Part shown: one piece after another, positions 10,591 through 22,110 of the stretch | How positions within the stretch are numbered: position 1 is the first letter of the stretch | How the letters are laid out: each line of letters begins with the position of its first letter | DNA from: Toxorhynchites rutilus septentrionalis | Taxonomy: Eukaryota > Arthropoda > Insecta > Diptera > Culicidae | Length of the DNA: 64,000 nt | NCBI RefSeq assembly: GCF_029784135.1 | Contig: NC_073746.1 | Coordinates: 32,208,387 to 32,272,386 of the forward strand | Reading direction: 5' to 3' | Notes under the pieces: model-generated | Databases searched by the model: none | Told to the model about the DNA's origin: nothing | The model's input: only the letters and a program-made list of their open reading frames with translations | Position numbers and translations under genes: made by a program

Positions 10591-10729
10591 TTGCGGAGAA
10601 GCGTGATACTATTACATCTCATTACAAATTGAAGTTGGAAAGCGTTTTCTGATTTTACTCCTAGAAAACACTTTCCAGCATAAAGAAGATCTATATCCTT
10701 CTCGGTCTGGGCCGTGACCAAGTAATGTG

Positions 10730-11390
10730 TGCTTATTTGAAACGTGTTAGTCAAATCATTTCATTTGATACCGATATTGAGGGGATTGCAAAAAGTATAT
10801 AGTCGATCATTTAGTGACGGCGACCTTTTAGAATTTATGTTTCGTGTTCTCCAAGTCAAGTCATTCAGCCATTTTTTTTTTCGATGGTCAAATTGAATTT
10901 TTCAAGATCATGCAATACGCAGTTTTATAATGACAGTAGAATTAAATGTATGTTCCAAATTTCAGATCAATCAGTCAACAGGAACGGGGTCAATTCTATT
11001 AATGTGGGACAATCCTACAAAACACTCAAACATACATACAAACAGGCAAGCTGAATGGAACCATTAATAAGGAATTGTTTATTTGGAAAATGCGATCATC
11101 TTGTATTTGGATTTTTCATGGTCTACTGTGTTCTACCAGTCAAGCCCTTTCATTTATTACCCATATTGATGGGGTTGTGATATATTTGGCACCATCTTGT
11201 GTGGCGGCCATTTTGGGTTTACATTTTTCATAAATAACTGTGTTCTACTAGTCAACCCGTTTCATTTGATTCCCATATTGATGGGGTTCTGAGAAAATAT
11301 GTAATGCGCCATTTTGTAGTGGCCGCCATCTTGGATTTTCATTTTTCATAAATAACTGTATTCTGCCTATCATTGTATCAAATTATTTTT
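10730..11390 (+). repeat. family B repeat, ~125-bp tandem units
   Basis: At least three diverged units share TTCATTTGAT(A/T)CC(C/G)ATATTGA(T)GGGG, a GGCG/GCCGCCAT box and TTTTTCATAAATAACTGTGTTCTAC. Units lie near 10740-10860, 11100-11220 and 11221-11350. The same family appears inverted at 26764-26995. No coding capacity. Confidence 0.7.
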
Positions 11391-11449
11391 ATTCAATATG
11401 GAATTATTATACAAATTATTCAAAATTTACGAAAATCAAAAATAAAATA

Positions 11450-12351
11450 CAGCGCGGACTCGATTATATACAGTTTCTGATTTCTTTTCACTGTATATAA
11501 TCGAATCCTGTACATAATCGAGTCAAAAAAATATTATTTTCGTTCTTTTTTTTTGCATGTATTTTTTTGTTTTTTGAATATAAAAGAGGAATTTGATTTT
11601 TGATTCATCCCCTTAAAGTCAGAAAACACCTTTCTCACATGAAAAAAATAAATTTATCCAGATTCTCTCAGAAGGTGATAGATAATCATATTTGATGAAA
11701 CAAATCCTTCTACGCATATGTATTTCAACAATGACAGAGTTATAGAACTTTTTTTTTGTTTCGGACTCTGTTGCCTCAAACTGGCTCCAGATTACAAAGT
11801 ACGCTACAGAAGACCATTCTGTTGCGTTCATTTGATAGATGAGAAAATTTTGTACAGGATATAGTAGTGGAACATCTAAATTATTGAATATTAATAACAT
11901 TTTGGAAGTGAAAAACATAAAAGTTAATAATTTTTAAAGTGTTATTATTAATTTCATCCTAAAAAATTATATTAAACTAGATTGTTTTCATCAATTAAAT
12001 TATAGCTTTTTAACCACTCTACATTTTGTTCTAATTTCTATCGTTCTTAATTTGGCTGCAATCTCGATATAAACAATTCTTGGTGAAAATTCAAGTAAAA
12101 TATTCAAAAATCACCATTTTTACCCCACTGTACATGTAATAGCCAGTTAAATTACACCTTAACATCGAAAGGTTACATTTATTATGGAAATAAGTCATAT
12201 TTTAAGTTTATTTTTTTTTTCCAAACTGTAATCGAGTCCAAAATTGCATACAATCGAATCACATATAATCGAGTCCGACCTGTTCTTCGGATAATCGAGT
12301 CGAAAATTCCGGATATTCGAGTCTCCGGACAATCGAGTCCGACCCGTACTG
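11450..12351. mobile_element. pogo-type non-autonomous element with ATAATCGAGTC repeats
   Basis: The left end (CAGCGCGGACTCGATTAT) and right end (reverse complement CAGTACGGGTCGGACTCGAT) are related inverted termini. TA precedes the left end; the right flank is TG. Between 11465-11525 and 12228-12340 there are many copies of (A)TAATCGAGTC in both orientations, probably subterminal transposase sites. The middle (11600-12130) contains a segment related to 4390-4716. No transposase frame is visible. Confidence 0.65.
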
Positions 12352-12419
12352 TGTTGTAAACTAAAAATGAGATGAGAAAAATGATCGAAATGTTCGCCGA
12401 TTTGAGAGAAAAAACGAAA

Positions 12420-12452
12420 GAGAGAGAGAGAGAGAGAGAGATAGAGAGAGAG
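12420..12452. repeat. (GA)n microsatellite
   Basis: About 16 GA units with one AT interruption. Confidence 0.9.
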
Positions 12453-12689
12453 GAAGAAAAAAAAAGGAAGAGACGAAAATTCTAACATTGCACAACTCAT
12501 CAAAAAGGTGATTGATTGACTGAATACTTATCTCGCAGCTAAGCGAGAATTTCGATCGGATTTCAATTGAAGGCCAGAAATTTTTTCAATTTGTAATCGG
12601 AATTAGAAAATCTAGGAGTAAGATGTCGAAGAACAAATTATAGAGCATTTAGAGAATTCCGTTATGTCTTTGTCTGATTGGAACTGCTA
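12453..12689. other. no recognisable feature
   Basis: AT-rich spacer. Confidence 0.4.
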
Positions 12690-12797
12690 TACAGCCATTC
12701 CAGGCCAAACCTTTATAGTGGTTCTGAGATTTTTGAGAAAACTAGTGCTATTGTTCCTTATCGCAAAATATTGAAACCGGTATTTTTTATTTTCGAT
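12690..12797. repeat. family C foldback repeat, left piece
   Basis: It carries the family C end GCCATTCCAGGCCAAACC…TAGTGGTTCTGAGATTTT and TTCCTTATCG, as in the copies at 34808 and 55195. The element is split here by the family A insertion; its other part resumes at 14229. Confidence 0.7.
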
Positions 12798-14228
12798 TAG
12801 CTGACCCGGCAAACTTCATCCCGCACAAAACTTATACAAAACTTAAACTTATCAATACCTTCAAACATTCACGTTTTTACTAAGCGCAAGTTCATGGGTC
12901 AAATCACAGAACTGTTCTTTGATTGATCTTCTAATCGACCCCGTTGAATTTACCCTTTACTTTAAAATTCCTAGTACTTCTACCAAAACTCATCATTATA
13001 ATATCAGACTATTTTTTGACACAATTCTCGTTCAAGATTTTTCAACCACTTGCAAATAACACGTTTTCCGTTACATGCAATAAATGTTTTATACAGAAAA
13101 TATGATAGAATAAAGACAGCCCTAAATCGGACAATTCCTTCCTCGAGCTTTGCTCTTATCAACATATTCGGCAATCCATTTTTATTGCTATAGATGGAAG
13201 CAGGGAAAGATATTTCGTTAGCGCAAACATCAAATGGACTAACAACGCTTGTCACAATGTAATTGTAGAACATAAGGGAATTTATTGTTCCGAATTTTCC
13301 CTTTTTCCTTCAGACTTTTCCGAAAATTTTCAATTGTCATGTTTGATTAGAATATTTTTGGTTGAAATATGTGTAACATTTTTATGGGACCCCCTCTTCA
13401 TTCCAGAGAAGGGCGGGGTGTCATACCATCATAGAAACATCTCTTGTACCAAAAAACCCTCACATCCCAAATTGTGCTTGATGAGTTCGTCCCCCTTAGA
13501 GAGAGGGGAGGAGTGTATTCATCATAGAAATGTTTCGTGCCCCCTAAAACCTTCACTTGCCAAATTTGACCCCCTTTTTTGATAAATTCTCGAGTTATGC
13601 AGAAATTTGTGTTTCATTTCTATGACAAACCCCCCCCCCTTTTTTTTTTTAGAAAGAGTGTTGAACCAACTTAGAAATGTTTCTTGCCCTCTAGAACATC
13701 CACATGCCAAATTTGGATCCGTTTGCTTAATTAGTTCTTGAATTATGCAGAAATGTATGCTTCATTTGTATGGCAGTCTCCTACCTCCCCTCAGAGAGAG
13801 GGGAGGAGTTTCTTTTCACCATAGAAACGTTTCGTGTCCCCTAAAACCTTCGCATGCTAAATTTGGGTCCATTTACTTGATTAGTTTCAGTGTTAGAAAT
13901 TAGTTTTTCATTTGTATGGCAGTTCCCCCTTGAAGAGAGGGATGGAGTGTCTGATCACCGTAAAAACATTTATTGCACCCTAAAACTTCCATATGCCTAA
14001 TTTGGTTTCATTTGCTTGATTAATTCTCGAGCAATGCAGAAATTTGTGTTTCATTTGTATGGCAGCCCCCCCTCAGAGAGGGGGGGGGGGTCTCAAACTA
14101 TCACGAGAAGCTTCCCCGGCCCCAAAAACCCCTACATACCAATTTTCATGTCGATCGGTTCAGTAGTTTTCGAGTCCATAACAATCAGACAGACAGACAG
14201 ACAGAAATCCATTTTTATATAAATAGAT
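12798..14228 (+). mobile_element. family A repeat, apparently full-length (1.43 kb)
   Basis: The head TAGCTGACCCGGCAAACTTC is followed by a ~550-bp unique part. Next come about six diverged tandem units of ~140 bp (13385-14100), each with C/T-rich and G-rich runs, an ATAGAAA(C/T)(G/A)TTTC box, CCAAATTTG and CATTTGTATGGCAG. The tail has CAGACAGACAGACAGAAATC and TTTTATATAAATAGAT. It is inserted within a family C element: family C sequence ends at 12797 and resumes at 14229. No protein is encoded, so it must move with factors supplied in trans if it is mobile. Confidence 0.75.
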
Positions 14229-14640
14229 TCAGATGATCGACATATCAAATTAAAGCCAATAAATCTTCTTTGAAAAATTACACAAAAAATGTTGGATTTC
14301 CATGTTCCTATATTCTGTCCAATTAGCTACAGCAAACAAAACATCTTAAATTTAGAAAATCATCAAAAACGATAATTTTTAAATATCTTAAGTAAACAAA
14401 ACTCAGCTTTCAAGAAAAAATATAAAAGATATATACATTGGTCCCGAAACCATGTAAACTATAAAAATAAAACTAATACAAAATTACTAAAAATACAATC
14501 AATAATTACGAAAACAAAATTAAATTTTTTTGCAAGCATAAAATATTCCCTCCAAAGACTAAGCTAAAGACTAGCTAATTGGATATATTTATCATCTGAA
14601 TCGGTTCCAAAGTTATGATATCTTTTTTTTTAATTGCATT
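14229..14640. repeat. family C foldback repeat, right piece
   Basis: It matches 35090-35400 (CTTTCAAGAAAAAATATAAA, CAATCAAT(A/G)ATTACGAAAA, ATCATCTGAATCGGTT(C), AAAGTTATGA). It continues the copy interrupted at 12797. Confidence 0.7.
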
Positions 14641-15260
14641 TTCGCAGCAGCATCCCGAGTCACCTGAGTACTCTTCTTCAATTTCCACTTGACAAATGTT
14701 CAATATTTTTCGACTGTGCGACTCCATTGTCGTAGTTGTCATTGTCATGCCAAATTTGGCCAATACTTCACCGGACATTTGTGAGCCTTAACGATTTTTG
14801 GGCTGCTAAAATTGTACGATATAAATTTGGGAGTCTTATTTATGTAACAAAACCACAATTTGAGAGCGCCGGCAGAAAATTCTGTTTAAATTCGTTGAAA
14901 ATGCAACAAGAGGAAAGGTTTTCAATGTAAACGTACTATTTAGGATCTACTGTGTAAGTTCATGCAGTTTTTTCAATAAAAACAAATGGTGATAAATTGA
15001 ATTTACAAGGCAGTGCTTTTGGGGTTAACAGATCCTGGTAACTATATTGCCACTAATTTTTTCAACTGTTTCAATTGTTTTTTGTGTTATTCTTCATGTA
15101 AGGATTATGTTCTTTGAAGTTGGAGTCGATTCGTTGTCTGGTTTCCACGGCCTTGTCAAGGGTTAATAAACGAAAGAAGATATTTCTGCAGGCACTCTTC
15201 CCTATACATTATCGAGGCCACTATCGTGTTTGTGACGAGAACCTTGGTTATTGTCCACAG
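14641..15260. other. no gene assigned
   Basis: A minus-strand frame starting MSGEVLAKFGM at 14778 runs into the family C repeat, so it is unlikely to be genuine. A plus-strand stretch before 15260 encodes a short Cys-containing peptide (CDENLGYCPQ) of unknown meaning. Confidence 0.3.
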
Positions 15261-15402
15261 GTGCTATTTCCTTGCTAAATCAAGAACTTCCTGACACATT
15301 TATCAGTGAAAACGAACTCAAATTTCCTGGATACATCTCCTATGGCAGTGGTTTTGAAGAAAATTCAGGCCTGGGACCTATTCAAAATCTATCTCCACGT
15401 AC
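15261..15402 (+). CDS. candidate internal exon A of an unrecognised gene fragment
   Basis: The segment is preceded by TTGTCCACAG and followed by a GTACTT donor, and is open throughout, encoding …LLNQELPDTFISENELKFPG and YISYGSGFEENSGLGPIQNL. Starting in phase 1 and ending in phase 2, it joins in frame to the segment at 16008-16075 to read …LSPRTYVYYDRYY…. Frame-compatible splice sites on both sides of both segments argue for a real, perhaps truncated, gene. I do not recognise the protein. The 3' continuation is replaced by a family A repeat starting at about 16095. Confidence 0.4.
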
Positions 15403-16007
15403 GTACTTCGTCCTATTTCATCAAAATCGTATATGTCGTAGTCCGGGTTTACTTTAGTATGGAGGAAACATATTTGAAATGGTAAAGGTTATTTTCTTTT
15501 ATAATTTTAACTTTCTGAGTGTTTATTCAACCCAATGCGAATTTTAATTGGACTAACAACACCTAATACTATATGTAGAGGATATGGGAAATTATTTTTT
15601 CCAATATTTCTTCACTTTTCCAATTTTTTTCGCCGTATAAACTTTTCTTGGGTGTAAATGAACACAACAAAACAGACAGCTCGAACTAAACGACCCGTTC
15701 TCGAGCGGGAACACACTTTGGTTTTTATTTATGAAAATTGGAATAAATCGTTTAATATATTAAGTCATTTTAACACAACTGCTACCATATACAATTTTAT
15801 ACTTACACTTGTGCTAAATTTTTCACAATACACGATTGGTCATTGATATTAAATTTCATGAAGCAACTAACATTAAAGTTCTAAATTAAGATTTCATTTG
15901 CTAGAATTAATCGTATCACTCAACTTACTTGCCATACAAAAATGCCACCGACTTGCATAAATTTTCAATGCATGTTTTCCAAACAATCTACTGTCAAAAT
16001 ATTTCAG
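15403..16007 (+). other. putative 605-bp intron between exons A and B
   Basis: It begins GTACTTCG and ends ATATTTCAG. An alternative donor (GTACGT at 15399) would put a stop in exon B, so the GTACTT site is preferred. The interior is AT-rich and otherwise featureless. Confidence 0.35.
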
Positions 16008-16075
16008 ATACGTCTACTACGATCGTTACTATCAAATGAACAGTGATTCCGGATTCCGAGTGGATCATACCTTAT
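16008..16075 (+). CDS. candidate internal exon B
   Basis: After TTTCAG the open segment encodes YVYYDRYYQMNSDSGFRVDH and then TL, ending before GTAGGC. It continues the frame of exon A across the intron. Tyrosine-rich YVYYDRYY and the in-frame splice phases (2 then 1) are the evidence. No family assigned, and no following exon was found because a repeat begins about 20 bp later. Confidence 0.4.
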
Positions 16076-16094
16076 GTAGGCACACTTTTAGAAA

Positions 16095-17534
16095 TCTTTA
16101 TAAAAAAAATGGATTTCTTTTTGTCTTTCTGATTGTTGTGGACTCGGAAATTACTGAACCGATCCACGTGAAAATTTGTATGTAGGGGCTTTTGGGGCTC
16201 TTCTGATAATTCGAAACTCTTTCTGAGGTGGGGCTGCCATAAAAATTTCACAAATTTATGTATAATCCAAGAACTAATCAAGCAACCGGAACCAAATTTG
16301 GAATGTGGAGGTTTTAGGAGGCAAGAAACGTTCCTAGGGTAATTTAACACTCCTCCCATCTCGCTAAGGGGGGTCTGCCATACAAATGAAACACGAATTT
16401 CTGCATTACTCGTGAACTAATGAGGCAAATGCAGCCAAATTTGGCATGGGCAGGTTTTAGGGGCCACGAAACCTTTTCATAGTGGTTCGATACTCCTCCC
16501 CCTCTCTAAAAGAAGGCAGAAAAAATCAAGCTGATGCAACCAAATTTGGCATATGGAGGGGATAGGAGGCAATAAAAGTTTCTATGGTGATGTGACACTC
16601 CACCGCTCTCAAAGGAGGGGGGGGGGGTGTATAACTCAAGAATAACTCAAGTAAACGGAACCAAATTTGGCATAGCTCGAGAACTAATCAAGCAAATAGA
16701 ACAATATTTCGTATGTTAGAGTTTTAGGGGACAGTAAATATTTCTATGGTGATTCGACACTCATGTCGAAGGGGGAGGCTGCCGAACAAATGAAACTCAA
16801 AATTCTACATAACTCGATAACTAATCAGACAAATGGAGCCAAATTTGGCATGTGAAGATTTTAGGGTTTTTATGATGGATTTAACCTTCCTCCTCTGGAA
16901 GGGGGGAACTCCCATACAAACAAAACACAAATTTCTGCATAACTTGAGAAATAATAGAGCAAATGGAACCAAAATTGGAATGTGTGGATTATATAGTGCA
17001 ATAAATGTTCCTATGATGGTATGACACCCGTTCCTTCTTTGGAAGGAGCTGGGTCCCATAAACATATCACACATATTTCAACCAAACATATTCGAATCAA
17101 ACATGACAATTGAAAATTTCCGGAAACACTGAAGGGTAAATTTGGAAAATTGAATTCACATATGTTCTACAATAACATCGTGATAAGCGTTGTTAGTTCT
17201 TTTGATGTTCGATGTCTATATACATAAAAATGGATCGCCAAATGTGTTGGTAAGCACAAAACTCGAGAAAGGAATCGTCCGATTTGAGCTGCCTTTATTT
17301 TATTATATTTTTATAACAAACATGTATTCCATGTAACGGAGACACATGTTATTTGCAAGTAATTGAAGAATCTTGAACGAGAATTGTGAATATTGTACGA
17401 GAAAATTATAATGACGAGTTTTGGTAGAAGTACTAGGAATTTTTTAGTAAAAGGAAATTGTAAAGAGTCAATTAGAACGTTCAAAGTTCGTTTATTAAGA
17501 AAACGTGAATGTTTGAAAGTATGCATCAGCTAGC
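16095..17534 (-). mobile_element. family A repeat, inverted copy (1.44 kb)
   Basis: The tail (ATTTTTTTTATAAAGATTT on the minus strand) lies at the left. About seven ~140-bp tandem units fill 16180-17080 (CATACAAATGAAACAC, CCAAATTTGGCAT, TTTTAGG, C/T-rich runs). The unique part follows to a head ending CAGCTAG at 17534; the GACCCGG portion of the head is lost. It forms a ~1.4-kb inverted pair with 12798-14228. Confidence 0.75.
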
Positions 17535-17759
17535 GAAAAATAAATCAGGACGCCTCAAGAGGACCTCTAAATCAGGACAGATTGTATCCCTAGATATATC
17601 AAATTATTTTATATTCATTTTGATATATTCCAGAGGTTTCTTAGAAACAAATTTAAATTGAAATAACAAAAAAGTTAGCGCAATCTGATATACTGTTCAG
17701 CGAAATAAATAATAAACTCCAATTGGTCCGTTAAGCTGGGGCACAAGCGAATAGACATA
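17535..17759. other. no recognisable feature
   Basis: AT-rich junction between the repeat and island 2. Confidence 0.4.
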
Positions 17760-19370
17760 ATTAAATAATATCCCCGTGTTCCCAGCTTCCCGTGCGGTAC
17801 CTGAGTCGACATGGGAGAAGCTCTTTCCGCGATCCGTAACATGACAATTTACGACCGCGCGAGGCTGACTCGCTCGCTGCCGGATAAATGCGTGTACTAA
17901 TGTATGTTTTGTTTTGTCATTGCCATTTTAATAAGAGAGCAACAACAGCACCAACGATCACTGCTTGTTGTCTTGTCGCCTTCGGAACCATTGCTGACCC
18001 GAGCTATTCTGCGCTGGTCTCTCCCTCGCGAAAAACCGCTTGCAGCTTGCAGGGCAAAACAAAGTCATCCGAAATGTGATCGCGCGCGCGGTAATCCGAC
18101 TGCGGAAAGCGTTGTGCGATCGCTTTGCTTTGCTCGAGCCTCGGCAATAAAGCATCCAAGCAAGCCACATATCACCCACTTCTCGATATTTACAGGGCCA
18201 CTACATGGTCTACTGCGACGGCTGTCTCGTTCATAGCTTCGAATGGCGATGTATACTCGCGGACTTCTGTCCGGATTCCCCAACCCAACTCCGAGGACGC
18301 TTTGGGCCCCATCGTTATGCTCCGTTTTATTTTTTATTGCGACCGATTTCTCAACGCTTGCAACGCGCAAGTGCGTTTGCGCAGGATCCGAGGAGCTTTA
18401 TTGCCCGCTCCAAACGGTGGGCAAAAGAAGTTGTACATATGATCACCATCGCCATCCTTCACATCCCCTTGGATCGTTCGTTCCTAGTGCCGAAGGAGAA
18501 GAGAGGGATGAAAAATATATTTATACATAAATTGAATTAAGAGAACAATTTATTATATTTTATTTCGCTGCGTATAATGACAACTAACAAGATAACTTGT
18601 TATTTGGAGAAATAAAAGGCATGCTTTTTGTCTTGTACGGATCTTCTCCGCGTCCGCCATCACCCAATTCGAGACGATCTCGCAACCGATCTGCGCCGCG
18701 GCTTTCGACTTTCGACTGCGTTTTTATTTTCGTTCTACTTCTTAAGGAGGCGGTGTTACATTTCTAGGACCCGAGCATAAAGCATTAATCGAGCTACTCT
18801 CGGGATGATGGCACTCCGTATGCGTTTTAATAGCGATCGTGATCCGCCGGGACCTCTTTTCATCCAGTTCATTTTTTTTCTCTCTCTCTCTGTTGAATTG
18901 ATATGGGAAAAAGATACAGCGAGCCACGACTGAAGAAACGAGGGAACCAAGATAATGCTAATGAGCCGGGAGATTAAAATAATGGAGGTATTAAAGTAAA
19001 CTGATAGTGATATACATTGCCGAGACGCGAGGGTCACGAAGAAAACCTGGCGGAGAGAGGTACTCAGTTTTTGCTGATCGGTTTTTCTGCAACGAGTGAA
19101 ATTGAGATTTATCACGGTCAACTTATGGCGATGAATGGTGGTCATTCGATGCCAATAATTGCCTCCGGGAAGCCAGCTTTCTATCGGAATGTTTATTTTC
19201 TTCCACCGTAGAAAATTATAAATGGATTGATAAAATAAACAATTACAGACTGAGTGACAACGGGGGCAACCGAGTTTGACAATGTTATGGTTATGGTATG
19301 TGGTGTTACTAGCATTTGGAGATAAATTATTCCTATTCGCCAAAATTATTCATCGGGTGGTAGGGGAAGG
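17760..19370. other. GC-richer unique island 2
   Basis: CpG-rich sequence with motifs such as CGCGCGCGGTAATCCG (18081-), repeated CGATC, and TAAT/ATTA sites near 18955-19000 and 19205-19250. Open frames exist on both strands, including a 195-codon minus-strand frame at 18756-19343, but none has recognisable domains or codon structure. I interpret the island as retained single-copy noncoding DNA. Confidence 0.4.
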
Positions 19371-20040
19371 TTGCCGACCGGTGGCCCAAAACCGATCACC
19401 TCTTGGATCTCGGGAATTGGCACTTGTATTATTAGGAAAAAAAAACACATAAATAGTGAGGTTTATAAAATTCACTAACATAAACTTCCTTATCTATACA
19501 TCAATTTTTTTTTTAAATAATGAAAAATAATATTTCAACAATTTCATTCAAAATTATGGTTTACTGCACAAAGCGCGTGGAGTCCTCTTTGAAATTGTCC
19601 CCGAAAGACGAAATCCTACGTTAAGAGGTGCTAAGTCAAAAAAAAATAACATAGAACAAGAGGAGTGCTATCGCGCTCCTCCGTATTCAAAGGGTTAAAA
19701 AGGTGTTGTATGTCTACTTGGTTTGCTAGTGTAACATTAAATAAAGTTTTATTTGCTAATAATATTTGGGAGTGTATGTCATTCTGGCCAATAGACAAAG
19801 TGTGATTTATGTGGCAGTTAATCTCGTCCGTTTAACATATTGAGAGAGTGCTGCTGGAGGATATAATGTTGTCTCTTGATATCTAGATCGTGAAAGATAA
19901 TTATATTAGATTTTTTCAGCTGGTCAGATCAAGTTGATTTCTAATATACATGAACCTTATCACTCCATTACACCACTCTGCCTGAAAATTTATATTACGT
20001 GAGTTCTGGTCGAATCAATCAATCAATCAATCAGTCAGTA
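19371..20040. other. no gene; short (AATC)n run before the transposon
   Basis: A (AATC)n run at about 20014-20031 precedes the TA target of ITmD37E copy 2. Otherwise nothing recognised. Confidence 0.45.
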
Positions 20041-21333
20041 AAGGGTGTGTCACATCAAATTGCATCACGGAGAAAACGCTGTAGAAATTTAATTTTTAGG
20101 AATTATATCTTCAGCTTTCGCTTATAATCAGATAAGAGTGTATAGATCACGTTGGCCATGCTTCACTGTCAATTTTTCGTAAATTTGGAAAAATGTCGTC
20201 GAACGAAAAAGAGCGTCGTGAATTAATCCTGTGCACTCATTCCGAGAATCCGGATTTGTCTCATCGGGACATCGGTAAGATGCTGGGAATCGTCCAATCC
20301 ACGGTCAGCAGAGTACTAAAACGATACTTCGAGAACCATCGACCGGAAGGTGAAGAACAAAATGGATGCTCCATCAGTGAAAAAGATCACAAGCGCGTAG
20401 TTAAGCAGTTTAGACGTGATCCGAGAAGTTCGGTCCGGGATGTCGCCAATAAGCTGAATTTGTCAAGTTCATTCGTCCAGCGGACCAAGCAGCGGGAGGA
20501 CCTGCGTACATACAAGGTTCAGAAGGCTCCTAACCGCGACGAAAGGCAAAACATGGTGGGGAAGACGCGAGCCCGGAAGCTGTACACCGAAATGCTGACG
20601 AAGCCGCATTGCCTGATAATGGACGAAGAAACCTACGTCAAAGCGGACTTTCGTCAGCTGCCGGGCCTGTTGTTCTTCTCCGCAGAGGACAAATTCAGCG
20701 TTCCGGAGGAGATTCGCAAGCAGAAACTATCCAAGTTTGCCAAAAAGTACATGGTGTGGCAAGCGATCTGCTCTTGCGGAAAGTGGAGCGCCCCCTTCGT
20801 GATGACCGGCACGGTAAACGGGCAGGTTTACCTTAAGGAGTGCCTATAGAAGCGCTTACTACCTTCAATAGTGCACGAGGGCACGAGGGCCCGACCATCT
20901 TCTGGCCGGATCTCGCTTCGTGCCACTATTCAAAGGACGTGTTGGAGTGGAACGAAGCCAACGGGGTCACCTTCGTGCCAAAGGAAATGAACCCGCCCAA
21001 CGCGCCGGAGCTTCGCCCAATAGAGAAATATTGGGCGATTATGAAGCAGGCCCTCCGGAAGAACCCAAAAGTTGTCAAATCGGAGGCGGACTTCAAGAGA
21101 AAATGGATTTCTGTTCAAAAAAACTACAACCTGACGTTGTACAGAACCTTATGGACGGGGTAAAGAGGAAGGTGCGAGCATACAGGCTTGGGCTCGAAGT
21201 ATGAATAAAAAGAAAATGCCAAAAGTTGTATAATAGTTTTTATTTTACTGTCTAAAATTTTCAAAAGGATCGGTCTACTGGGCGAATTTGTACAGCGTTT
21301 TTTCCGTGATGCAATTTGATGTGACACACCCTT
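20041..21333 (+). mobile_element. ITmD37E Tc1/mariner-type transposon, copy 2
   Basis: A 1293-bp element has the same AAGGGTGTGTCACATC termini as copy 1; the two ends differ at only about two positions over ~49 bp. TA precedes the left end, while TG follows the right end, a mutated or lost duplication. The orientation is opposite to copy 1. Confidence 0.92.
20193..21204 (+). pseudogene. DD37E transposase pseudogene (copy 2)
   Basis: An ATG at 20193 opens a 218-codon frame: two N-terminal helix-turn-helix units (GKMLGIVQSTVSRVLKRY; SSVRDVANKLNLSSSFVQR) and the first catalytic Asp (IMDEETYVKADF). A TAG at 20847-20849 replaces the Gln codon still present in copy 1. After a frameshift the remainder reads GPTIFWPDLASCHYSKDV (second Asp) and RPIEKYWAIMKQ (Glu, DD37E). 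A third frame supplies the C-terminus (QPDVVQNLMDGVKRKV). Copy 1 is broken at different places, so between them the copies cover the ancestral protein. Neither is functional. Confidence 0.92.
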
Positions 21334-21690
21334 TGAAGCGCAATTTGGGGAAGTGTGCGCATAGTGGGGAAGATAGTAGGGGGGGGGGGGTGGTCCAGCG
21401 TCCACATACCGCTTCAGATAGAATAAACTAAATTTCATGGGAAATTCCTTAGATACCATGCGCAAAGAACTACGGCCGAATGGCTATCGAGAGAGAAATT
21501 TCTGTTTTTATTTATATTTTGACATACAACAGCTCCACTTAAATACAGGGTAACTCAAAAGTCATTAAATTCTTCAAACATAAGGTGAAGGTGACTATCA
21601 ATACGACATCTATAGTCGATAGTTATACTATTAAACAAGCATGTGACCACTATGCCTCCAGTGACCAATTTGCCCCCACTACCCCTAGAT
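21334..21690. repeat. GTGGGG/TTTGCCCC-containing repeat pieces
   Basis: AATTTGGGGAAGTGTGCGCA and ATAGTGGGG at the left and GACCAATTTGCCCCCACTACCCC at about 21661-21684 resemble inverted ends of the GGGGCAAA family also seen at 32053 and 33540. A run of ten G's lies at 21381-21391. Confidence 0.35.
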
Positions 21691-22110
21691 AGTTTGAAAT
21701 ATATGAAATATATGTCATATATGCGTTATTGGCTTCAATTGAATTTATTACAAGCTACTGACAATACTTTCAAAACTGATTTCTAATATATTTCCTTCGC
21801 ATGTTTTGCTATCATCATACGAACATAAGCTATGGGCTGTTCATATATCACGCGTTTAGAGAAAGATTTTTTAATTTTCAGTTTGCATGTACATAAATTG
21901 AATTAAGACTGGGGCTTTTTATAAGCACATATATCTGAAATATGGAAAATTTCCAAAGTAGCTTTTTTTCTTCCCTCGAACCTTTGCACAATGGTCCAGG
22001 AAGCGCACTAAAGTGGAAATTTGCATCTCATGCTCGTCAATTATTCTCTAAACAGGAACTGTCTTCTACAAAGTTGTTACATATGATAGAGCGTTCATTT
22101 TTATGTTGTC
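21691..22110. other. no recognisable feature
   Basis: AT-rich sequence only. Confidence 0.4.

Noticed and set aside
14575..14778. Small gene starting MSGEVLAKFGM
   Set aside because: Its C-terminal half is family C repeat sequence.
18756..19343. 195-codon open frame on the minus strand
   Set aside because: No recognisable domain, odd composition (runs of Arg/Ser, scattered Cys/His), overlaps plus-strand frames; fits chance in a GC-richer island.
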